A stretch of 64,000 bases of DNA, taken from positions 2,542,001 to 2,606,000 of the forward strand of contig CP148031.1 in NCBI GenBank assembly GCA_040500365.1. The letters are read 5' to 3'. Source of the DNA: Dehalobacter alkaniphilus (GTDB taxonomy: Bacteria > Bacillota > Desulfitobacteriia > Desulfitobacteriales > Syntrophobotulaceae). The position numbers and the translations under genes are program-made. The first letter of the stretch is position 1, and each line of letters begins with the position of its first letter. The notes under the pieces are model-generated. The model saw only the letters and a list, made by a program, of their open reading frames with translations, was not told the DNA's origin and did not search any database. This document shows, piece by piece, positions 59,001 to 64,000 of the stretch.

Positions 59001-60085
59001 AACGGCCACTTGGGCAGTTTCACCACGACATAATCCAGTGCCGGTTCAAAACAGGCATAGGTCTTCCCAGTAACGGCGTTTTTAATCTCATCGAGCGTAT
59101 AGCCGACCGCAATTTTCGCGGCGACTTTAGCAATCGGATATCCGGTCGCCTTGGAGGCCAGAGCCGAGGAACGGGATACCCTCGGATTCACCTCAATGAC
59201 GGCATAGTCAAAGCTGTCCGGATGCAGCGCAAACTGGCAGTTACAGCCGCCTTCCACTTCCAGGGCCGTAATGATATTCAAGGCAGCCGAGCGCAGCATT
59301 TGATATTCTTTGTCCGAAAGCGTAACGGCCGGCGCGATAACGATGCTATCCCCGGTATGAACCCCGACCGGATCGAAATTCTCCATACTGCAGACGGTAA
59401 TAACATTCCCCACCCGGTCCCGCATCACTTCAAACTCAATCTCTTTCCACCCGGAAATACATTTTTCAATTAGGACCTGGGTAATCGGTGAAAGCCTCAG
59501 ACCGTTGGCCGCAATTTCCTGCAGCACGGTTTCATTATAGGCAATCCCCCCGCCTGTTCCTCCCAGCGTAAAGGCCGGACGGACAATGACCGGATAGGAG
59601 ATCTCCTCCGCAAAGGCGAGGGCAGCAGGGACATCCGTCACGACCAGAGAAGGGATGACAGGCTCGCTGATCGCTGCCATGGTATCCTTAAACATCTGCC
59701 GGTCTTCAGCTTTATCGATAGTTACCGGATTTGCGCCTAACAGCTTGACACCTTGCTTTTCTAGAAATCCTTCTTTGGCAAGCTGCATGGAAAGTGTCAG
59801 GCCGGTCTGACCTCCTAACGTAGATAAAATGCTGTCCGGTCTTTCCTTGATGATGACTCTTTTGATGGTCTCCAACGTTAACGGCTCGATGTAAATTTGA
59901 TCGGCCATTGCGTTATCCGTCATGATCGTAGCTGGATTGGAGTTGATCAGAACGACTTCCAGCCCCTCTTCTTTCAAGGCCCTGCACGCCTGGGTCCCCG
60001 CGTAATCAAATTCAGCAGCCTGCCCGATGACGATCGGACCTGAGCCAATGACCAGTACTTTTTTTATTGTTTTATTTAACGGCAT
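56018..60085 (-). CDS. carB: Carbamoyl-phosphate synthase large subunit fused to a DapF-like domain lacking both catalytic cysteines
   Basis: A 1355-residue protein. Residues 1 to about 1065 are a complete CarB: ATP-grasp A (GSGPIVIGQAAEFDYAGTQA, RPAFTLGGTGGGIAYN), ATP-grasp B (GSGPIRIGQGIEFDYASVH, RPSYVLGGQNMIIA) and an MGS-like domain. After a short linker, residues about 1079-1355 form a full-length diaminopimelate epimerase fold (FTKMQSCGNDYIYFN, GIGGDGIVLICPSDKADARM, VSMGNPHSV, RVWERGNGET). The two catalytic cysteines of DapF are replaced: SGN with Ser1149 where CGN is expected, and AAG with Ala1298 where ACG is expected. No frame break separates the parts. It overlaps carA by ten bases. 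Epimerase activity is unlikely; a scaffolding or regulatory function is inference. Confidence 0.92.
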   Translation of the reverse strand: MPLNKTIKKVLVIGSGPIVIGQAAEFDYAGTQACRALKEEGLEVVLINSNPATIMTDNAMADQIYIEPLTLETIKRVIIKERPDSILSTLGGQTGLTLSMQLAKEGFLEKQGVKLLGANPVTIDKAEDRQMFKDTMAAISEPVIPSLVVTDVPAALAFAEEISYPVIVRPAFTLGGTGGGIAYNETVLQEIAANGLRLSPITQVLIEKCISGWKEIEFEVMRDRVGNVITVCSMENFDPVGVHTGDSIVIAPAVTLSDKEYQMLRSAALNIITALEVEGGCNCQFALHPDSFDYAVIEVNPRVSRSSALASKATGYPIAKVAAKIAVGYTLDEIKNAVTGKTYACFEPALDYVVVKLPKWPFDKFVYAKRTLGTQMKATGEVMAIGVNFEQAIMKAVRGAEISLDSLNLPKLKKLTDAEIEQLIAVCNDERLFVIFEALQRGISCELIHEITKIDLWFLYKLAHLTALEKELAVGPLTQELYEEAKKLGYPDKVIERLSGCRIEQGIAQGIYQKRWASYKMVDTCAAEFEAETPYFYSTYDEANEAEQFIKARNSSKKTIIVFGSGPIRIGQGIEFDYASVHCVWALKKAGYEVVIVNNNPETVSTDFDTADRLYFEPLTNEDVLNVIHTEQPYGVVVAFGGQTAIKLTKFLEAQGVRILGTPADSIDAAEDRERFDALLERLSIKRPQGHTVMNTDEALQAANKLGYPVLMRPSYVLGGQNMIIAFSDQDICEYMDIILTYNIENPVLIDKYLSGIEIEVDAICDGEEILIPGIMEHIERAGIHSGDSIAVYPAWNLSGELTERVIDYSRKLALALNTQGLVNIQYVVHAGEIYVIEVNPRSSRTIPYISKVTGVPMVDLATRAMLGEKLTDMGYGTGLYKTPPYVAVKVPVFSFEKLIDVDVQLGPEMKSTGEVLGIGKSLAEALYKGLVAAGYKMVKQGGVLITVRNGDKPEMVDIARKYSELGFKLYATGGTAKVLEQAGLQVISVKKIHESEHDNIQTLLESGKIHYIISTSAKGRLPGLDSVKIRRKAVETAIPCLTSLDTANALANSLKSRYSQNNTELVDINHMRSERRQLTFTKMQSCGNDYIYFNCFDQQIVSPESLSVYLSDRHYGIGGDGIVLICPSDKADARMQMFNLDGSESKMSGNALTCIGKYLYDNEIIVKDRISIETLSGTKKLKLYIQNGKVDSVCVDMGPAELEPQKIPVKLPGEVIVNQSVTIAGRDYRITCVSMGNPHSVIFVENQESIQMDTEGPAFEYSPLFPERVNVEFVTMIDQNTLKMRVWERGNGETLAAGTSACAAVVAAVLNGFCQKDQHILVKLKGGDLVVKYTDETVYMTGKPEKVFEGSVEI

Positions 60086-61239
60086 GTTGAGCAGTCCTTC
60101 CTCATCAAATCAATAAATTGATCAAATAAATAGCTGGTATCCAAGGGTCCTGCCGAAGCTTCCGGATGAAACTGCGCCGAAAAAGCAGGCATATTCAGAT
60201 ACTCAATTCCTTCGCAAGTCCCGTCATTGGCATTCTGAAAACGCATGCAGGCATGGGTTGGAAGACTGTCAGCGACGACTGCATAGCCATGGTTTTGGCT
60301 TGTAATATAGACTCGGCCAGTCTTCAGGTCCTTCACGGGCTGATTGGCACCCCGGTGTCCGTATTTCAGTTTGGAAGTTTTGGCACCCTGCGCCAGGGCC
60401 AACAGCTGGTGGCCGAGGCAGATCCCAAAGATCGGTAGGCCGGATGCCGATAGCTTCGCCAGTTCTTCGATAATCACCGGATTGTCGGCCGGATCGCCCG
60501 GCCCGTTGGAAAGCATGATCCCATCCGGCTTCAGATTAAGGATACTTTCAGCTATTGCCTCCGCAGACACCGTAATGACTTCACAGCCGCGTTTGATGAG
60601 CTCGCGGCGGATATTCTCCTTTGCACCAAAATCCCATAAGACTACCCGATATTTGCCTGAAACTTCTTTGGTACCCGTTGTATCTCCGGCAACTGTTGTG
60701 TCCTTAGCTTTATCTGTTTTCCGCCCTGCGACTACGTCTCCTACAGGGATAGTTTTCCTGGCCGATACTTTCTGGACAGCATCCGTAATTTTATACTGAT
60801 TAATCTCTGCCAGATCTTTTTCAAGATTGTCCAGGGTTGCGGTGATTTTGGCGTTCATTACGCCGACCTCGCGGATGATCTTGGTGAGTTCCCGGGTGTC
60901 AACCCCATAAACCCCGACAATATTCTGTGCTCTTAAAAAAGCGTCAAGCTCACCCTCACAGCGAAAGTTGGAAGGAACTTGACACCACTCCCGGACAACA
61001 TAGGCTTTCAATTTCGGGGAATCATTTTCAAAATCGTCCGGAATAATCCCATAATTTCCGATCAAAGGGAACGTCTGAACCACAATCTGCCCGTAATAGC
61101 TCGGGTCAGTCAGGGTTTCTAGATATCCGGTCATTGCAGTAGTAAAGACAATCTCACCGACTGCCTCTCCTGCTGCCCCGAAAGGCTTCCCTTTAAAAAC
61201 CTGGCCATTGGCCAGGATAATATACACATTCTGCTGCAC
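60076..61239 (-). CDS. carA: Carbamoyl-phosphate synthase small subunit
   Basis: A 387-residue protein: N-terminal CarA domain (MQQNVYIILANGQVFKGKPF, VFTTAMTGYLETLTDPSYYG), a somewhat longer Thr/Lys-rich linker about residues 165-195, and a class I glutamine amidotransferase domain with Cys274 (GICLGHQLL), His358 and Glu360 (FHPEASAGP). It releases ammonia from glutamine and passes it to CarB. GTG start at 61239 with GGAGGG six bases upstream. It is co-transcribed with the carB-dapF fusion, overlapping it by ten bases. Confidence 0.95.
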   Translation of the reverse strand: MQQNVYIILANGQVFKGKPFGAAGEAVGEIVFTTAMTGYLETLTDPSYYGQIVVQTFPLIGNYGIIPDDFENDSPKLKAYVVREWCQVPSNFRCEGELDAFLRAQNIVGVYGVDTRELTKIIREVGVMNAKITATLDNLEKDLAEINQYKITDAVQKVSARKTIPVGDVVAGRKTDKAKDTTVAGDTTGTKEVSGKYRVVLWDFGAKENIRRELIKRGCEVITVSAEAIAESILNLKPDGIMLSNGPGDPADNPVIIEELAKLSASGLPIFGICLGHQLLALAQGAKTSKLKYGHRGANQPVKDLKTGRVYITSQNHGYAVVADSLPTHACMRFQNANDGTCEGIEYLNMPAFSAQFHPEASAGPLDTSYLFDQFIDLMRKDCSTCR

Positions 61240-61268
61240 GCGGATCCCTCCATTATTCTTATTTCGAT

Positions 61269-61285
61269 AGGCTGATCATCAGCCT
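61269..61285. promoter_or_regulatory. Palindrome in the carA leader
   Basis: AGGCTGATCATCAGCCT is a perfect 8-1-8 palindrome about 30 bases upstream of the carA start codon. It could be an operator or an RNA hairpin near the ribosome site. Its regulator is unknown. Confidence 0.4.
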
Positions 61286-61350
61286 GTTTGCCGTAACTAA
61301 GTAAAATGATCTGAAGAGTAAAATCAATGGAATAGAGTTCTCCAAATAGC

Positions 61351-61359
61351 ATTATATCA
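61351..61359 (-). promoter_or_regulatory. Extended -10 promoter of carA
   Basis: Minus strand TGATATAAT (extended -10) with only a weak -35 (TTTATC). It would give a leader of about 105 bases. The gap 61240-61531 also holds the palindrome at 61269 and no gene. Confidence 0.45.
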
Positions 61360-61531
61360 CGGGAATCGCTGAAGATAAAACGACGCCCTTTCATGAATAC
61401 TGTATTCTCTTGGTGCCGGAATCGAATACCAAGCTTTTTATAGCAACATAAAATTGAGGACATTTTTGTAACCTCTTGTCCACAGAACAACATATGATGT
61501 TATTGGAAAAAATTGGAGGTAGAATAAATTT

Positions 61532-62431
61532 ATGACACCACCTTTTATCACCTATTCGACATTTCACAGACTGGGATTAAATTCCAGAAATTTAAACTCC
61601 CTTTTCAATACCACAGATGATTTTGAACTCCATATCATTGACAGCAATTCGCAGGACGGAACATGGGATTATATTCAAAGTCTTAATGACAGCCGCATCA
61701 AATCTAAAACAAGACTGCCCGTAAATTATGGTCCCATTTACGCGCTTAATTACAATCTGGCCCGCAGAAAACCAGACCAGTATTTTATTGTCCTCGAAAG
61801 TGATGTGTATTTTTATGTCCCGGATTGGATAAGCCGGTTTATGAAAATATTTAGAACTTTCCCGGAGGTAGGGCTGCTGGGGTTGTCCAAGGCCCACCCG
61901 TATCCATCCTATTATCCGGAGGTTTCCGTTCAAGAGAGAAGCGGTGTCAGCTACCTGCAGTTAATGCATACTGAGGTCGGCAATGTCCTTGATTTTGTAC
62001 CCGGGCAATGCCAGATCCTAAGACCGGAACTTATTAACCTTATCGGCTATTGGTCCGAGGAAAACGGCTACGGGGATGCCGAACTGTCGCTCAGAATTAA
62101 TAAATATACGCCGTTTAAAGCAGGATATGCAATCGACATCCCAATCGATATGCTCCAGACTGTACCTTGTGCAACCTGTGAGGGCAGCCGATGGTGCATC
62201 TGCAATAGAATAAATCTTACTTGCTTTGACCTTAGAAATACCAAGCATAAGAATGAATCCTTTGTCTTGACCCACGGGTGGAAATACCTTGAATGCTTCA
62301 AAGAAATTCGTGAAGGTAAACGAACAGTATACTGCGCATCAATTCATGATTCGGAATCCTACAAGAATCACCTTTACCATATGGATTGGGCCCTGGAGAA
62401 TTTCAACTTCTATGTAAGTAATGCCAACTAG
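61532..62431 (+). CDS. Glycosyltransferase, GT2 type
   Basis: A 299-residue protein. The N-terminal part has the GT-A pattern: DFELHIIDSNSQDGTWDYI for nucleotide-sugar binding and VLESDVYFYVPDWISRFM with the Asp of a DxD-like motif. A cysteine-rich segment near residues 215-235 (CATCEGSRWCICNRINLTC) is unusual for the family and could bind zinc. Its start ATG follows GGAGG at a rather wide spacing. First of three glycosyltransferase genes on this strand, so probably part of a surface polysaccharide or glycoprotein cluster. Confidence 0.75.
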   Translation: MTPPFITYSTFHRLGLNSRNLNSLFNTTDDFELHIIDSNSQDGTWDYIQSLNDSRIKSKTRLPVNYGPIYALNYNLARRKPDQYFIVLESDVYFYVPDWISRFMKIFRTFPEVGLLGLSKAHPYPSYYPEVSVQERSGVSYLQLMHTEVGNVLDFVPGQCQILRPELINLIGYWSEENGYGDAELSLRINKYTPFKAGYAIDIPIDMLQTVPCATCEGSRWCICNRINLTCFDLRNTKHKNESFVLTHGWKYLECFKEIREGKRTVYCASIHDSESYKNHLYHMDWALENFNFYVSNAN

Positions 62432-62556
62432 TAGATTAATTTATCCATTACAGAGACTTGGTCTGGAGCTAATGAAATCAACGTTACTCTAGAGAAATAG
62501 AAATTAAAAAAGCATTGCTAAAAATAATGTTAAGAAGAATGAAAGGACAAAAATTA

Positions 62557-63669
62557 ATGAATACAATCAATCAAAAAAAAATAGCAATTCTCGATGACTA
62601 TTTTCCTAATCTGACGACGGGTTTTAGGATATCTGAATTTAATTACTATTTGGAGAAGTATCCGAACTGTGAAGTGTACGCGACCAGATATGACATGCAT
62701 CATCATGAATATGCTGCCGTATATCCGCAGTATAAGGATAAAGTAAAGCCGTTTACCCAGTTTGACTGGACCGGCCAGTCTTACGCGCTGTATTATATGG
62801 TATTTTTAAGTAACGCCGCTGCTTTTCATTTTGTCTATGAAATGTTTAACACGCCGTTTATATTTGAACTCTATCCCGGAGGGGGATTTTGGATCAATGA
62901 TGACGAAATTGATGCCAGGCTGATCAAAGTCCTGCAATCCCCTCTTTTGAGAAAAGTCATTGTTACTCAGAATAGGACGTACGACTATATTACCAGCCGC
63001 GGTTTTGTTACGCCGGACAAGATTGCCTATATTTATGGGATGGTTACGTATCCGGAGTATTTCCACTCGACCGTACCCAAGCGATTCTACGGAAAAGATA
63101 AAAATACGCTCGACATCTGCTTTGTGGCTCACAAATATATGCCAACGGGAATGGATAAGGGGTATCCCATATTTATCGAGATGTGCAAAAAGCTCGCTTC
63201 AATAACAGAGGATATCAGGTTCCATGTCGTCGGCAATTTTGACCGGGATGAAATTGATGTCAGTGAGTTGGGCAGCCGGATCGTATTTTATGGTCTTAGA
63301 GATAAAAGCTTTTTCCCGCAATTCTTTTCCGGAATGGACATGATCGTTTCACCGAATCTTCCTTTTGTCCTGATACCGGGTAAGAACTTTGACGGCTTCC
63401 CTACAGGCTGCTGCATCGATGCTGCTTTGCACAACGTTGCTGTTTTCTGTACCGACGAACTGAACATGAACGAACATTTTGAACACAAAAAGGACCTTTT
63501 TATTATCCCCGCCGATGCCGGCAAGATTGCTGACAGTATTATGGAATATTACCAAAGCCCCGAAAAGTTATACAGTATGTCGGCGTGCGGGCAGGCAAAA
63601 TTCAGAGAGATCTTTGACTTTGAAAAACAAATGAGAGACAGAGTATCAGTCATAGAACAATACGTGTAA
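62557..63669 (+). CDS. Glycosyltransferase, GT-B fold (GT4-like)
   Basis: A protein of about 370 residues. The N-terminal KKIAILDDYFPNLTTGFRIS is a Rossmann-like beginning; the C-terminal half has LDICFVAHKYMPTG, FHVVGNFDRDEI, IVFYGLRDKSFFPQFFSGMD and a late DLFIIPADAGKIADSIMEYY, the donor-binding region typical of GT4-like enzymes. The ATG at 62557 has AAAGGA upstream; the frame opens 14 codons earlier without a ribosome site. Substrates are unknown. Contextually a polysaccharide or protein glycosylation enzyme. Confidence 0.75.
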   Translation: MNTINQKKIAILDDYFPNLTTGFRISEFNYYLEKYPNCEVYATRYDMHHHEYAAVYPQYKDKVKPFTQFDWTGQSYALYYMVFLSNAAAFHFVYEMFNTPFIFELYPGGGFWINDDEIDARLIKVLQSPLLRKVIVTQNRTYDYITSRGFVTPDKIAYIYGMVTYPEYFHSTVPKRFYGKDKNTLDICFVAHKYMPTGMDKGYPIFIEMCKKLASITEDIRFHVVGNFDRDEIDVSELGSRIVFYGLRDKSFFPQFFSGMDMIVSPNLPFVLIPGKNFDGFPTGCCIDAALHNVAVFCTDELNMNEHFEHKKDLFIIPADAGKIADSIMEYYQSPEKLYSMSACGQAKFREIFDFEKQMRDRVSVIEQYV

Positions 63670-63728
63670 TCGAATAATTGAACAATCAGACAAATATCGA
63701 ATAGAATCATTTATTTAGGGAGCCGCCA

Positions 63729-64000
63729 ATGACAAAGCCGGATGGAATATCCATTATTACCTGTACGCACTTCCCTTTTTACCTGGACAATATCTTCGCG
63801 AATTATGCCAGACAAACCTACCCTGTCAAGGAACTTATTATCATCCTGAATGGCCCCGGTATTAATCTTTCCGATTTTTACAAGAGGGCGGAATTGCATC
63901 CTCATGTAAGAATCATTCAGCTGCCTGAAAGCTGCTCGGCAGGAACGTGTTTAAATTATGCTGTCGGGCAGACCCATTATCCTTACATCGCTAATTTTGA
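63729..64000 (+). CDS. Glycosyltransferase, GT2 type (5' part, runs off right edge)
   Basis: From ATG at 63729 (GGAG upstream) the frame is open to the window end, about 90 codons. It begins MTKPDGISIITCTHFPFYLD and continues NYARQTYPVKELIIILNGPG and SAGTCLNYAVGQTHYPYIAN, the N-terminal GT2 pattern with nucleotide-binding Asn/Asp loop and the AGxxxNxA segment. The catalytic DxD should lie beyond the window. Confidence 0.8.
   Translation, partial: MTKPDGISIITCTHFPFYLDNIFANYARQTYPVKELIIILNGPGINLSDFYKRAELHPHVRIIQLPESCSAGTCLNYAVGQTHYPYIANF

Noticed and set aside
61412..61430. Minus-strand GGTATTCGATTCCGGCACC looks like a tRNA T-arm and 3' end
   Set aside because: No acceptor stem, D-arm or anticodon arm can be built upstream; it is a chance match or small hairpin in the carA leader.
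61131..61493. 120-codon ORF on the minus strand overlapping the carA start
   Set aside because: It lies in another frame over the 5' end of carA, has no ribosome site and no recognisable protein features.

Overview
The window looks like chromosome of an anaerobic, endospore-forming, motile Firmicute of the Peptococcaceae type (Desulfitobacterium, Dehalobacter or Desulfosporosinus relatives). This rests on gene content: an 11-subunit-style complex I operon without a visible NADH module, oxygen and superoxide defence enzymes of strict anaerobes (desulfoferrodoxin, FprA flavoprotein, rubrerythrin), a tricistronic gerA-type germination operon, an Agr-like peptide system next to a sporulation-type kinase, and a probable selenoprotein. 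The species call is inference. LAYOUT. 1-7307: nuo operon on the minus strand (nuoA to nuoM; nuoM runs off the left edge). 7520-11640: oxygen and redox defence (dfx-fprA operon, TM1266-like regulator, GAF sensor protein, rubrerythrin with a PerR-like box). 11645-16259: FAH-family hydrolase, hemolysin III, then an agr-like cassette that includes a 40-aa AgrD too short for ordinary ORF calling, AgrB, an orphan 5-TM protein and a PAS histidine kinase. 16328-17988: an intact IS4-family element with a 7-bp target duplication, inserted 61 bp upstream of the kinase. 18122-23711: lipoprotein, pyruvate carboxylase, soluble MCP. 23849-27836: a phage-derived but structural-gene-free module (LexA/CI-like repressor, two paralogous sigma-region-4-like regulators, M23 endolysin, holin, XhlA-like protein) with a divergent switch whose operators fill the promoter spacers. 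27922-32893: small protein, metF, orphan carB. 33080-44745: minus-strand chemotaxis operon (TetR, cheY, cheA, cheW, mcp, cheR, cheB, multi-PAS hybrid kinase, receiver). 45004-48689: HesB-like selenoprotein with in-frame TGA, Gx-type membrane protein and a divergent ECF transporter energizing module. 48691-51755: accessory island with an IS1182-type remnant, a single-chain topoisomerase VI-like (Topo VIII-type) protein and a 275-bp structured inverted-repeat element beside a response-regulator relic. 52138-55999: gerA-type operon. 56018-61239: carA plus a carB fused to a diaminopimelate-epimerase-like domain that has lost both catalytic cysteines. 61532-64000: glycosyltransferase cluster running off the right edge. 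No rRNA, tRNA or CRISPR array was recognised. HIGHLIGHTS for follow-up: the CarB-DapF fusion with a pseudoenzyme tail, the Topo VIII-like fusion, the selenocysteine HesB-like gene, the minimal repressor-controlled lysis module, the Agr cassette with a split receptor candidate, two intergenic repeat families, and two genes (fprA, gerB) whose best start codon is ATA.
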